From Palsa-504 sp963739615 (GTDB taxonomy: Bacteria > Actinomycetota > Actinomycetes > Streptosporangiales > Streptosporangiaceae): a stretch of 64,000 nt of DNA. Positions 25,469 through 34,477 of this stretch are shown here, piece after piece (positions within the stretch are counted from its first letter, which is position 1; each line of letters starts with the position of its first letter). The stretch covers positions 1 to 64,000 of the forward strand of contig CAVUBD010000031.1 of NCBI GenBank assembly GCA_963739615.1. The letters run 5' to 3'. The notes under the pieces are model-generated. The model did no database searches. It was not told the origin of the DNA and saw nothing but the letters and a program-made list of their open reading frames with translations. The translations under genes and the position numbers were made by a program.

Positions 25469-27864
25469 CTAACCGCCTCGAGCGAGAATTCCGCCTGGTA
25501 AAGCCGGATCGCCGCAACATCGTCACAGGCCCCGGCCGCGTCGAGCACCTCAATGAACCTGACCAGTTCCTCGTCGAGCAGCAGCCGGACCCGGTGCAGG
25601 AGATCAGCGCGCGCCTTGGCAAGGATCGCGGCCAGCGTGGCTTCGCCGAACACCGAGGCCAGCATCCGCCGTGGTTCGGTATAGATGCTGGTGCCTTCGG
25701 CGTCGGTCGCCGACGCGACCGCTCCTGGTGCGTCCTGGCCGAGCATCGCTACGAGGACGACCAGGCTGAGCGTCTCGTCGTCGAAGGAGACCCGCCTGGC
25801 CGCGGGCCTGGGATCTTCCGCGTCCGCCATCCGCGTCAGGTGATCCTGCCACGCTCCGACCGCGCGGGTGGCGCGCAGCGCCAAGTCGGGCGAGGATCGG
25901 CTGTAGATGGCGGCGTGGGCCGCGTCAGCCGCGGTAATCGTGTCCGCGGCCTTGATGTCCTCGGCCGCGTTACCGTCGATTCCAACCTGCCCGCCTGGCC
26001 CGAAGACGGATTCGAACACCTGCTTCGTACGCACATCGCGGGCTCGTTCGGCGGCGGCGCCTGCAAGCAGCACGGACCCGGCGGGATCAGTGCGCCATTG
26101 GCCGTGCACACGCTCGGCCGCACGGTCCGCGATGGACACGATGAACGACTCGATTACCGAGCGAAGCGAGGAATTCAGCGCCGCGGTCCGCGACGGTCCT
26201 CGCCGCGCGCGCTTGCCCTTCTTGTTGCCGGCCTTGGCGGCCTTGGCGGCCTTGGCGCCTTTAACTTCGCGGCGCGGCCGTAGTTCGCCCCCGACCACGC
26301 AGTCCTCCCAACGGGCAAATACCTCACCCAGGAGCAGCGTGCCGTTCTTCATACCGGTGCTGGCCTCGGCGAAGGCACCTTCATAGGCCGTCTCCGCGGC
26401 GCGCCGCAACTCCGTGCGGAGCACGACCTGAGCTTCGACGTGCGCTGCGATGGCCGGAACCCTGCTCTTGAAGGTGTCGAGCACTCCCGACATCGTCTGG
26501 GAGAGCACCGCTACCCGGCGATCGGCCCGGGCCGCGGTATCGGCGAGCCAGTCACGAACGGGCTGGTAGGCGTCGGCCGGGAGCATCCCGTCGATGAGCG
26601 GGATCTCGGGAATGACGAACCGGTCAGCGACTGCAATCCCGTTCGCGTCCAGCATGGCCGTGAAGTGATCCACCAACTCGGTTCGGTAGGCCTGAGGCAC
26701 CCGTGACATGACGACACCGAGGGATGCCTTCCGCTCCCGGGCGTGCTGGAGGATCTCCCAGACGGGCCCGTCGGCGTACCGGCTGGCGCTGGTCATGAAC
26801 AGCCACAAATCCGAGGCGTCAAGGAACTGGTAGGCGAACTCGTGGTGTGCCTGCACCACCGAGTCGATGTCCGGGGTGTCCAGCAGAGCGATGCCCCTCG
26901 GCATACCGTCGCTCGCCGCCAGGACGAGCAAGCCGTCACGGCCAGGACGGGCCAGCCCTTCCTGTCTGACCCGAGGCAGCGTGGGCAGGAAGCTGTTCTC
27001 GGCGAACCAGTCGATCTCGTCTGGATGGCAGGCGAGGACCGGGCTGTTCGTCGTCGGACGGCGCACCCCGGTCGCGCTCACATTCGCACCGACGATGCTG
27101 TTCACCAGCGTCGACTTCCCGGCGCCCGTCGAGCCGACCAGGGCCACCAGAATCGGTGCCGCCGACCTGCGCACCCGGGGCAGCAGGTAATCGTCGATCT
27201 GGCTGAGGAGCTTGGTGCGTTCGGTCTTCACAGCCGCGGCGCCGGCGATCTCGAAGACGAGGGGGATCGCGGCGATTCGCTTCCTGAGGTTAAGCAGCGC
27301 GGCTTCGAGCAGCCGGGCGTCCACCCGGACATGAGCCTGAGCGGTGACCTGGGAACGAGCGATGAGAGACGGGTCGGCGGAAGCGGGCTCAGCATCGGTG
27401 TCCTCGGGCGGCGTGGGGTCCTGGGGCGGCGTGGGGTCCTGGGGCGACGTGGTGTCCTGGGGCGGCGTGGAGTCGGGCGCGTTCTGATCGTGGCCCGTAA
27501 TCTCATCCCTCGCAGGAGCTTTATCGTCTCGATCCGGATCAATCATGTCATCCAGTTCGCCCGGTTCGATCGCCTGGGACGTCACGGGTGGCTGTGGCTC
27601 TTGGGACTGTGACCCTTGGGACGGCTGCTGCGCGGGTGATTGAGGCGCGCCAGTGCCCTGGGCTGACGCCTCTGGGTGACCTGGGGTAACCATCACGTGA
27701 CTGTCATCCCCGCTTGACCCCCGGCCCTCACCACCATTGGCAACATCACTAGTCACACGGGCTTCGCCAGGAACATAAAGCCCAGCAGCCCCAGCGGCGG
27801 CGGCGGACTGGCCTGGCCTGCCGGCCGCAGGCGCTGATGACGCTGCCACGCCCTGACCTTCCAT
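25465..27864 (-). CDS. Dynamin-family GTPase, partner of the downstream gene
   Basis: This 799-residue product has a Pro/Gln/Asp-rich disordered N-terminus (to about residue 165, with a repeated PQDPTPPQDPTPPEDT stretch). The G domain has Walker A GSTGAGKS (about 244-251), a switch region with GVRRPTTNSPVLACHP, and G3 ALLDTPDIDSV; a G4-like segment LGVVMSRVPQAYRTE suggests relaxed nucleotide recognition. A long helical C-terminus follows, with a basic stretch (GNKKGKRARRGPSR) near 545-560. No transmembrane segment is seen, so membrane association would come from its partner. The shared RPTT switch with the downstream protein marks them as paralogues. The start at 27864 is an ATG preceded by gaggccgctcgaacg. 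Confidence 0.85.
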   Translation of the reverse strand: MEGQGVAASSAPAAGRPGQSAAAAGAAGLYVPGEARVTSDVANGGEGRGSSGDDSHVMVTPGHPEASAQGTGAPQSPAQQPSQGSQSQEPQPPVTSQAIEPGELDDMIDPDRDDKAPARDEITGHDQNAPDSTPPQDTTSPQDPTPPQDPTPPEDTDAEPASADPSLIARSQVTAQAHVRVDARLLEAALLNLRKRIAAIPLVFEIAGAAAVKTERTKLLSQIDDYLLPRVRRSAAPILVALVGSTGAGKSTLVNSIVGANVSATGVRRPTTNSPVLACHPDEIDWFAENSFLPTLPRVRQEGLARPGRDGLLVLAASDGMPRGIALLDTPDIDSVVQAHHEFAYQFLDASDLWLFMTSASRYADGPVWEILQHARERKASLGVVMSRVPQAYRTELVDHFTAMLDANGIAVADRFVIPEIPLIDGMLPADAYQPVRDWLADTAARADRRVAVLSQTMSGVLDTFKSRVPAIAAHVEAQVVLRTELRRAAETAYEGAFAEASTGMKNGTLLLGEVFARWEDCVVGGELRPRREVKGAKAAKAAKAGNKKGKRARRGPSRTAALNSSLRSVIESFIVSIADRAAERVHGQWRTDPAGSVLLAGAAAERARDVRTKQVFESVFGPGGQVGIDGNAAEDIKAADTITAADAAHAAIYSRSSPDLALRATRAVGAWQDHLTRMADAEDPRPAARRVSFDDETLSLVVLVAMLGQDAPGAVASATDAEGTSIYTEPRRMLASVFGEATLAAILAKARADLLHRVRLLLDEELVRFIEVLDAAGACDDVAAIRLYQAEFSLEAVR

Positions 27865-28003
27865 CGTTCGAGCGGCCTCCTCAAGCCTTCAGGCCCGACG
27901 GCTTATCCCTCCAGCCGGCGGGTCTTTCAGGCCTGGAGGGTCCTCCGGGTTGATCGCCTGGCACGCGGAGTTTATCCCCTTCGTCAGGCGGTCACATCGC
28001 GTA

Positions 28004-29233
28004 TCAGATGGTTACGTCGCGCATGAGCGCTGTGATCTCTGCGGCGACCCTCACGACGTCGCCTACCACGACGATCGCGGGCGGCCGGATCCCCTCCTTC
28101 GCCACAAGGCCTTCTACCCGTTCCAGCGTTGAGTTAATTGTGCGCTGCGTCGGCAGAGTACCGTCTGCGATTACCGAAACGGGAGTATCCGGACCGCGCC
28201 CGTATCGCATCAATTCCGTCGCAACCGCACCGATTCGCTCCACGGCCATCAGCAGCACCAGGGTCCCCGAACTTCCGCCGAGTAGTTCCCAGTTCACCGT
28301 AGACCGGTCATCACCAGGTGCAACATGGACCGACACGACGTGGAACTCCTGCGCCACGCCGCGGTGGGTCACCGGCACCCAGGCGCTCGCCGGGACGCCC
28401 ACCGCGCTGGTGACGCCGGGCACGACGGTGACCGGGACCCCGGCCCGCAGGCAGGCGATGACTTCCTCTGCGCCGCGGCCGAAGACAAAGGGGTCACCGC
28501 CCTTGAGCCTGGCCACGAACCGGCCGGCCTGGGCGTGAGCGATGAGGGCCGAGTTGATGTGCTCCTGGGCCATGGCCCGGCCGTAGGGGATCTTGCCCGC
28601 GTCGATGATCTCGACGTCCTCGCGCAGCTCATCAAGGAGCGATCGGGGGGCCAGCCGGTCGGCGAGCACCACGTCGGCCTCGGCGAGCAGTTGCCGCCCG
28701 CGCACCGTGATCAGGCCGGGATCGCCCGGGCCGCCGCCGATGATAGCGACCCCGGCGCGGCGTCCGCGCTCGTGCCGGGCGCTCAGCTGACCTGAGCGAA
28801 GGCTCGCGACAACCGCGTCCCTGATGGCCGCGCTGTGCCGCGGGTCGCCGCTGAGCACGCCCACCCGGACGTCGCCTGCCCGGCCTGAGGCGGGAGTCCA
28901 GGCGGCCGACGCCTCGGCGTCGTCGGCCCGGACGTACCAGGTCTGCTGATCCTCGGCCGCCGCGGCCACGGCCGCGTTGACCTCGGGGCTGTCCGTGCAC
29001 GCGCAGACCAGCCAGGCGCCGGCGCAGTCGCCTTCGGCGTAGGCCCGCGCCGCCCAGCGGATCCGCCCCGCCGAGGCCAGGTCCTGCAAAGAGGCCGTGA
29101 CCTGCGGCGACACGACGGATATGTCGGCACCGGAAGCGAGAAACGCGGGAATCCGCCTGGCCGCGACTGCGCCGCCGCCGATGACGACGACGCGGCGGCC
29201 CCCCAGGCGGAGCCCGAGCAAGTAGGGATCCAT
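28004..29233 (-). CDS. cysG: Siroheme synthase-type fusion: precorrin-2 dehydrogenase plus uroporphyrinogen-III C-methyltransferase
   Basis: Residues 1-155 form the NAD-binding precorrin-2 dehydrogenase/ferrochelatase-like part (VVVIGGGAVAARR, VVSPQ). Residues about 160-409 form the SUMT methyltransferase: GGGPGDPGLITVRGRQLLAE (SAM loop), DRLAPRSLL, GRAMAQEHINSAL, RLKGGDPFVFGRGAEE and VVPGVTSAVGVPA, all diagnostic of CobA/CysG-C. It converts uroporphyrinogen III to precorrin-2 and on to sirohydrochlorin. It is the last gene of the cobalamin operon, 15 bases after bluB-cobT. The N-terminal domain is shorter than in E. coli CysG and its dimerisation part is compact; chelatase activity cannot be assumed because a separate CbiX is encoded upstream. 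Confidence 0.9.
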   Translation of the reverse strand: MDPYLLGLRLGGRRVVVIGGGAVAARRIPAFLASGADISVVSPQVTASLQDLASAGRIRWAARAYAEGDCAGAWLVCACTDSPEVNAAVAAAAEDQQTWYVRADDAEASAAWTPASGRAGDVRVGVLSGDPRHSAAIRDAVVASLRSGQLSARHERGRRAGVAIIGGGPGDPGLITVRGRQLLAEADVVLADRLAPRSLLDELREDVEIIDAGKIPYGRAMAQEHINSALIAHAQAGRFVARLKGGDPFVFGRGAEEVIACLRAGVPVTVVPGVTSAVGVPASAWVPVTHRGVAQEFHVVSVHVAPGDDRSTVNWELLGGSSGTLVLLMAVERIGAVATELMRYGRGPDTPVSVIADGTLPTQRTINSTLERVEGLVAKEGIRPPAIVVVGDVVRVAAEITALMRDVTI

Positions 29234-29248
29234 GCTTCCTTCGGTTGG

Positions 29249-31060
29249 TTAAAGCTTGTCGGCTACGCCCGCGGAATCAAAGGTGGCGACATCACGCAGC
29301 GCGCGCGCCGCGCTCTGCACCAGCGGAAGGGCCAGCACGGCGCCGGTGCCTTCGCCGAGCCGCAGCCCGAGGTCGACGAGCGGGCGCAGCCCCAGGTAGC
29401 TAAGGGTAACGGCATGCCCGGGCTCGGCACTTCTGTGACCGGCGAAGCAGGCGGCGAGCGCGTCGGGAGCCAGGGCGACCGCGGCCAGCGCGGCGGCGCC
29501 CGCGATGACCCCGTCCAGGATCACCGGCACCCGCAGGGCGGCGGCGCCGAGGATGAAGCCGGCCAGCGCGGCGTGCTCGAAGCCGCCAAGTGCCGCGATG
29601 ACGCCCACCGGGTCGGCGGGCTCTGGCCGGTGCCGGGCCAGGCCGCGGCACACGACGTCGATCTTCCGCGCGTACATGGCCGCGTCGATGCCGGTGCCGC
29701 GACCGGTCGCCTCGACCGGGTCGGCACCGGTGAAGGCGCAGATCAGCGCCGCGGACGCGGTGGTGTTCGCGATGCCCATATCGCCGGTGATCAGGCACCG
29801 GTTGCCCGCGGCGACCAGGTCACGGGCGATCTCGACGCCGGCCGTCAACGCCGCCAGTGCCTGATCGCGGGTCATGGCGGGACCTTCGGTGAAGTCCGCG
29901 GTGCCCGGCGCGATCTTGCGGGGCAGCAGGCCGGGGACCGGTTCGAGCTGGCCGGCCACGCCCACGTCGACGACCGTGACCTCGGCGCCCGCCTGAGCCG
30001 CGAACGCGTTGACCACCGCCCCGCCGGCCAGGAAGTTCCCGACCATCTGGGCCGTCACCTCCTGCGGCCAGGGGCTGACCCCCTGCGCGTGCACGCCGTG
30101 GTCGGCCGCGAACACCGCGACGCAGGCCGGCTCGGGCAGCGGCGGCGGGCAACTGCCCGCCAGGCCCGCCAGCCGGACGGACACCTCTTCAAGCACGCCG
30201 AGCGAGCCACGCGGCTTGGTCATCCGGTCCTGCCGCTCCCGCGCGGCGGCCATCGCGTCAGCATCGGGCGGGGCGATGGCGGCGATCACCTCGGCGAGCG
30301 GGTCCACTGGTTCCTCCCCAGGCAGTCCGCGGCGGCCGAACTCCTCGGCGTGCACCGCCCAGGCCACCGGCCGACGGCGCGCCCAGCCGGCGGCCGCGAG
30401 TTCAGGTTCCCGCGTGAACTCGTTCACGTAGCCCACGCAGAGATAGGCGATCACGTCGAGGTGCGCGGGCAGCCCGAGTTCCGCGGCGAGCTCACGCTCG
30501 TCGAAGAAGCTCACCCAGCCGACCCCGAGACCTTCCGCCCGGGCCGCCAGCCACAGGTTAGCCACGGCGAGCACACTGGAGAAATCGGCGGTGCGCGGCT
30601 GAGTGTGCCGCCCAAGCGTGTGACGGCCGCCGCGGGTCCGGTCACAGGTCACCACGACGTTGACCGGGGTGTCGAGGATGGACTCGATCTTGAGCCGGTC
30701 GAACGCGCGAGCCCGGGCGCCGGGCAGGTCCGCGGCGAACTCGTCACGGCGCCGCCGCGCCAGGGCCGCGATCCGTTCCCGCCGGGCCCGGTCGCTGATC
30801 ACGATGAAGTCCCACGGCTGCGAAAAGCCGACCGACGGTGCCTGGTGGGCGGCCCCGAGCACCCGGCCGAGCACGTCGGCGGGCACCGGATCTGGCCGGA
30901 AGCCGCGGCGGACGTCCCGGCGCTCCGCGATCACCCGGTACACGGCCGCACGCTGCTCCGGCGTGTAGCCCGGGGCCGGCGGGGAATCCGGGGCCGGCGG
31001 GGAATCCGGGGCCGGCGGGGAATCCGGGGCCGGCGGGGAACTCGTGTCGTGGTCAGCCAT
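29249..31060 (-). CDS. BluB-CobT fusion: 5,6-dimethylbenzimidazole synthase and DMB phosphoribosyltransferase
   Basis: Beginning at ATG 31060 (MADHDTSSPPAPD), about 603 residues. After a PPAPDS repeat leader, the first half is BluB, a flavin destructase of the nitroreductase fold (RRDVRRGFRPDPVP, HQAPSVGFSQPWDFIVI, ILDTPVNVVVTCDRT, GVGWVSFFDE). It makes DMB from FMNH2 and oxygen. The second half is CobT (RMTKPRGSLGVLEE, VFAADHGVHAQGVSPWPQEV, TGDMGIANTTASAA, DGVIAGAAALAA, GAVLALPLVQSAARAL, with Glu in LGEGTGA). It activates DMB as alpha-ribazole phosphate. Both steps of lower-ligand supply are thus in one polypeptide. A longer start at 31117 would add TPTST repeats that overlap the CbiX His tail. 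The gene overlaps cbiX by 8 bases. Confidence 0.9.
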   Translation of the reverse strand: MADHDTSSPPAPDSPPAPDSPPAPDSPPAPGYTPEQRAAVYRVIAERRDVRRGFRPDPVPADVLGRVLGAAHQAPSVGFSQPWDFIVISDRARRERIAALARRRRDEFAADLPGARARAFDRLKIESILDTPVNVVVTCDRTRGGRHTLGRHTQPRTADFSSVLAVANLWLAARAEGLGVGWVSFFDERELAAELGLPAHLDVIAYLCVGYVNEFTREPELAAAGWARRRPVAWAVHAEEFGRRGLPGEEPVDPLAEVIAAIAPPDADAMAAARERQDRMTKPRGSLGVLEEVSVRLAGLAGSCPPPLPEPACVAVFAADHGVHAQGVSPWPQEVTAQMVGNFLAGGAVVNAFAAQAGAEVTVVDVGVAGQLEPVPGLLPRKIAPGTADFTEGPAMTRDQALAALTAGVEIARDLVAAGNRCLITGDMGIANTTASAALICAFTGADPVEATGRGTGIDAAMYARKIDVVCRGLARHRPEPADPVGVIAALGGFEHAALAGFILGAAALRVPVILDGVIAGAAALAAVALAPDALAACFAGHRSAEPGHAVTLSYLGLRPLVDLGLRLGEGTGAVLALPLVQSAARALRDVATFDSAGVADKL

Positions 31061-31994
31061 GGGCGTGCTCGTGGGGGTGCTCGTGGGGGTGCTCGTGGGG
31101 GCGCTGGGGCTTGCCAACGCGGTCCTCGAACCCCGGCATCGCGATCCGGTAGACGCACATATCGCAGTTCATCCGGATGTCCCCGGCCAGCGCCTCGTGG
31201 TAACGCTCATACACCAGGGCGGCGATCTCGTCGCAGTCGCCGAGCACGCCAGCGCACCTGACGTCCAGGGCGGGGTGCGCGCCGGCGAAGGCGGCGGCCT
31301 GGTCCGCCACCCGGTCGGGGAGCACGCCCGGAAACAGGAAATACCTGGCCACCACGATGTGCCGCGCGCCGAGCAGACGGCACCGCTCCAGGCCCTCGGC
31401 CACGCTGGGCCCGGTGAGGGAGACGAAGGCGGTCTCCGCGAGCGGGTACCCCCGGCCCTCCCACAGCAGCCGGGTGGTCTTGACCACCTCCGCGTTGGCG
31501 TCGGGATCGGATGATCCCCGGCCGACGAGGAGCACCGCGGGGGCGGTGCCTGAACTGACCGCGGCGATCCGGGCGGCCAGCAGGTCGAGCAGCGCGGGGT
31601 GCGGGCCGAGGGGGCGGCCATAGGTGAAGCTGAGCCCGGGATGCCGGGTGCGCTCGCGGGCCAGGGCCGCGGGGATGTCGCCCTTGGCGTGCCCGGCCGC
31701 GGACAGCATCATCGGCACGGCGACGATGTTGGCGGGAGCGGCGACGATATTGGCGGGAGCGGCGAGAGCCGAGACGGCGTCGCGAAGCGGGGGCGGGGAC
31801 AGCTCGATGAAGCCGCCCGCCACCTGGATTCCCTCGCCGTCGGCCCGCTTCGCGACCCGCTCCGCGAGCGCGCGGAAAGCCAGGACCCCGGCCTGGTCGC
31901 GGGTACCGTGCGCGGCCAGCAGCAGCGGCGGCTGCTGCGGCGGCGACTGCTGCTGCGGCGGCGGCGGCGACTGCTGCTGCGGCGGCGGCTTCAC
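31053..31994 (-). CDS. cbiX: Sirohydrochlorin chelatase CbiX with His-rich tail
   Basis: The GTG start at 31994 overlaps the cobH stop (GTGA) and gives 313 residues. A Gln/Pro-rich leader (residues 2-20) precedes LLLAAHGTRD, which has the conserved chelatase His. GGFIELSPPPLRDAV, IVAVPMMLSAAGHAKGDIP (second active-site His), VLLVGRGSSDPDANAEV and ARYFLFPGVL are the two-lobe CbiX motifs. The C-terminus ends in repeated PHEH units, a histidine-rich metal-binding tail seen in CbiX proteins. It inserts cobalt into sirohydrochlorin in the early-insertion route; a role as siroheme ferrochelatase is also possible given cysG downstream. A small duplication (APANIVA twice, about residues 99-113) lies before the second His. 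Confidence 0.9.
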   Translation of the reverse strand: MKPPPQQQSPPPPQQQSPPQQPPLLLAAHGTRDQAGVLAFRALAERVAKRADGEGIQVAGGFIELSPPPLRDAVSALAAPANIVAAPANIVAVPMMLSAAGHAKGDIPAALARERTRHPGLSFTYGRPLGPHPALLDLLAARIAAVSSGTAPAVLLVGRGSSDPDANAEVVKTTRLLWEGRGYPLAETAFVSLTGPSVAEGLERCRLLGARHIVVARYFLFPGVLPDRVADQAAAFAGAHPALDVRCAGVLGDCDEIAALVYERYHEALAGDIRMNCDMCVYRIAMPGFEDRVGKPQRPHEHPHEHPHEHAHG

Positions 31995-32614
31995 TGGGCT
32001 CCCGGCCCGTCGTCGGCGGACACGTCGGGTTCGTCCCTGGCCATGCGCAGCAGGGCGTTGAACGCGGCCACGGCCACGGCGGAACCGCCCTTCTCCGAGG
32101 CGTTGGTGAGCGCGGGCAGGCCGCTCGCGCGCAGCTCGTCTTTTGCCGCGGCGGCCCCGACGAACCCGACCGGGACGCCGATGACCAGGGCAGGCTCGAC
32201 CTGCCTGCTGATGATCTCGAGCAGCGCCGTCGGGGCGCAGCCGACCAGCCAGACCGCGCCCGGGCCGGCCTCGCCGAACGCCAGCCGCACCGCGGCCGCG
32301 CTGATCGTGATGTTCGTGGTGCGGGCCAGCCGGGCCGACAGCGTGTCGGCGATCTTGCAGATCACCGGATAGCGCGTGATGCCGGACGCGACCATGGCCA
32401 CGTCCGCCACGACCGGAGCGTCGCGCCGCAGCGCCGCCACGCCCCACTCCAGGGCTCTTTCGTCACACACCAGGTCGGTGACGTAATCGAAGTCGGCGGT
32501 CGCGTGGATCACGCGCTCGGTCACGGCCCTGGTGAGCGGGGGAAGTGCGGTCAGGTCGATCCTGGACCGCAGGATGCGGTACGACTCGGCCTCAATGGGA
32601 TGAACCTCGGTCAT
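31991..32614 (-). CDS. cobH: Precorrin-8X methylmutase CobH/CbiC
   Basis: The 207-residue product shows the full family pattern: IEAESYRILRSRIDL, RVIHATADFDYVTDL (catalytic His region, HATAD), VVADVAMVASGI, FGEAGPGAVWLVGCAPTALLE, IGVPVGFVGAAAAKDEL and NASEKGGSAVAVAAFNALL. It moves a methyl group from C-11 to C-12 to form hydrogenobyrinate or the cobalt form. ATG overlaps the ferredoxin stop (ATGA, 32611-32614) and its stop overlaps the cbiX start, so it lies in a continuous translationally coupled series. Confidence 0.93.
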   Translation of the reverse strand: MTEVHPIEAESYRILRSRIDLTALPPLTRAVTERVIHATADFDYVTDLVCDERALEWGVAALRRDAPVVADVAMVASGITRYPVICKIADTLSARLARTTNITISAAAVRLAFGEAGPGAVWLVGCAPTALLEIISRQVEPALVIGVPVGFVGAAAAKDELRASGLPALTNASEKGGSAVAVAAFNALLRMARDEPDVSADDGPGAQ

Positions 32615-32796
32615 GGCATTACCTCTATCGCGTCAGCGGGGCAGACTTCGACGCACTCGCCGCACTCGCTGCACAGCTCGCGCAGGACGACCAGGGATCG
32701 GCCGTGGGGACGAATCGCGTGTTCGGGGCAGGTGAGCAGGCAGGCGCCGCAGCCGCGGCACTGCGCCGTTACCACCGGGATCACGGCTCGGCCCAC
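32611..32796 (-). CDS. 2x[4Fe-4S] ferredoxin
   Basis: Only 61 residues, with two CxxCxxCxxxCP motifs (CRGCGACLLTCP and CSECGECVEVCP), the arrangement of bacterial 2[4Fe-4S] ferredoxins. Its place between cbiG-cobJ and cobH suggests it supplies electrons to a corrin-pathway step, for example ring contraction, cobalt reduction or CbiX maturation; that role is an inference. The start may be GTG 32796 or GTG 32784. The intergenic gap to the upstream gene is 16 bases. Confidence 0.85.
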   Translation of the reverse strand: MGRAVIPVVTAQCRGCGACLLTCPEHAIRPHGRSLVVLRELCSECGECVEVCPADAIEVMP

Positions 32797-32812
32797 CGGT
32801 AGTCGCGGGGGG

Positions 32813-34477
32813 TCACGAGCCGGCCTGCACCCGGGTCCGGGACGAGCCCACGACGACTAGCGTATGCATGTCCACCACCCCGGGATCGAACTCGCTCAGC
32901 GCGGCGACCGAGGCGACCTGCCCCGGCCGGGTGGCGTCCCGGACCCAGCCGACCGGGGTGGCGGGCGGCCGGTGCGCGGCCAGCAGCTCGAGCGCCCGGC
33001 GCAGCTGCCAGGTGCGCTTGGCGCTGGCCGGGTTGTAGAAGCAGGCCACCAGGTCGGCCTGCGCGGCGGCGGTGATCCTGCGCTCGATCACCGGCCAGGC
33101 CGTATGCAGGTCGGATAGGGAGATCATGACGTGATCGTGGCCCAGCGGCGCGCCCAGGACGGCGGCCACGGCCAGCGCGGCGGTCACCCCGGGCACGACC
33201 GCGACGTCGATATCGTCGCCGGCCAGCTCCAGTGCCGGACTGCCCATCGCGTACACGCCCGCATCGCCCGAGCCGATCAGCGCCACCGCCCGGCCCGCCC
33301 GCGCCTGCGCCACCGCCTCCGCGGCCCGTTCCTGCTCGGCCCCCAGGCCGCTGGCCAGCACCGTCGTGCCCGGCCGCAGCAGGTCGGCGACCTGCTCCAG
33401 GTAGCTGTCCAGCCCGGCCACCACGGCGGCGCGGCGCAATCCGGCCACCGCGCGCGGCGTGACCAGGTCCCGGGCGCCGGGCCCGATCCCGATCACGGTC
33501 AGCCTCCCCCGCGGCCGGCCCCTGGCCACCGCGACCGTGGCGTGCGTGCTGGCCCGCTTGGCGGCCAGCAGCGTCGCGCCCGGATCGATGAGGGCCGCCG
33601 CTTCGGCGACGCTCGGCGTGCCCACGGCCCGGCGCACGACCTCGCTCGGGTTCGGGACCGCGACCGCGGCCAGCTCACTGACGCCGAACGTGACGACCCG
33701 CCAGCCTCGTTCGGCCGCTGCCGCCTGCAAGCCCGGCTCGTCCGCCTTCATATCGGCAGTTGCGATATGCCGAACGGACAGTGGTGACAGCCCCAGGTCA
33801 CCCAGGCTCGCATCGATGAGCTGGCCGATTTCGGCGGCGGGCGCGCCGCGGCTGGCACCCACGCCGACGATCAGTGACGGGGGGCGGTAAACCACGGACC
33901 GTTCGGCCGGAATTTCTTTGCGGTCGGTTACCAGGACGGCGGGGACGCCTGGTTCGGGCCGGTCCGTGCGCACGACGTTGGGGGGCAGTGCGGGCAGCGG
34001 CCATTCGGCGTCCGCGGTGAAGGTGACCCGCGCGCCGGACAGGATCGCGGTGCCGACGGCGGCGAGGTCGCTGCCCGGCTCGATCGCGAAGCCGAGGTCG
34101 GCGCCGAACTCGTCGAGCGCGACCGCGCCGGCCGCGTCGCTGGCCGTGGTGATGACCGGCTCGGCGCCGAGCGCCTGCGCGATTCGGCCGGCCAGCTCGT
34201 TGCCGCCGTGGTGGGCGCCGAGGACGGGGACGGCGTAGCGCAGCGCCTCGTCGACGCAGACGACCCCGGGATCGCGGGCCTTGCCGGTCAGCAGCGGGGC
34301 GATCAGCCGGACGGTCGCGCCGACAGCCAGGAAGCACACGATGGCGTCGCATTCGGCGAAGGCCCGCGGCATCGCGGTGCTCGCGGGCTCGTCGTAGTGG
34401 CTGGCGTCCGGCCATTGCGCGGCCAGCTGCCTGGCGGCGGCGCGGCCCGCCGTGGTCACGCTGATCAGGCCGATCAT
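32813..34477 (-). CDS. CbiG-CobJ fusion: cobalt-precorrin-5A hydrolase-like and precorrin-3B C17-methyltransferase
   Basis: This 554-residue protein starts at ATG 34477, overlapping the cobL stop (ATGA). Residues 1-300 are CbiG: AFAECDAIVCFLAVGATVRL, GVVCVDEALRYAVPVLGAHH, GGNELAGRIA, LIVGVGASRGAPAAEIGQLI and IATADMKADEPGL, covering the N-terminal, middle and C-terminal CbiG regions. Residues about 310-554 are CobJ/CbiH: LTVIGIGPGARDLVTPRAVA, LIGSGDAGVYAMGSPALELA, VVPGVTAALAVAAVLGAPLG, HDHVMISLSDLHTAWPVIER and ADLVACFYNPASAKR. It links C17 methylation/ring contraction with C2-fragment release. CbiG normally belongs to the cobalt-early pathway. CbiG-CbiH fusions are known in several phyla. Confidence 0.92.
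   Translation of the reverse strand: MIGLISVTTAGRAAARQLAAQWPDASHYDEPASTAMPRAFAECDAIVCFLAVGATVRLIAPLLTGKARDPGVVCVDEALRYAVPVLGAHHGGNELAGRIAQALGAEPVITTASDAAGAVALDEFGADLGFAIEPGSDLAAVGTAILSGARVTFTADAEWPLPALPPNVVRTDRPEPGVPAVLVTDRKEIPAERSVVYRPPSLIVGVGASRGAPAAEIGQLIDASLGDLGLSPLSVRHIATADMKADEPGLQAAAAERGWRVVTFGVSELAAVAVPNPSEVVRRAVGTPSVAEAAALIDPGATLLAAKRASTHATVAVARGRPRGRLTVIGIGPGARDLVTPRAVAGLRRAAVVAGLDSYLEQVADLLRPGTTVLASGLGAEQERAAEAVAQARAGRAVALIGSGDAGVYAMGSPALELAGDDIDVAVVPGVTAALAVAAVLGAPLGHDHVMISLSDLHTAWPVIERRITAAAQADLVACFYNPASAKRTWQLRRALELLAAHRPPATPVGWVRDATRPGQVASVAALSEFDPGVVDMHTLVVVGSSRTRVQAGS

Noticed and set aside
30970..31110. Tandem GC-rich repeats near the bluB-cobT start
   Set aside because: They encode the PPAPDS leader and the PHEH tail of CbiX; no sign of an array or mobile element.
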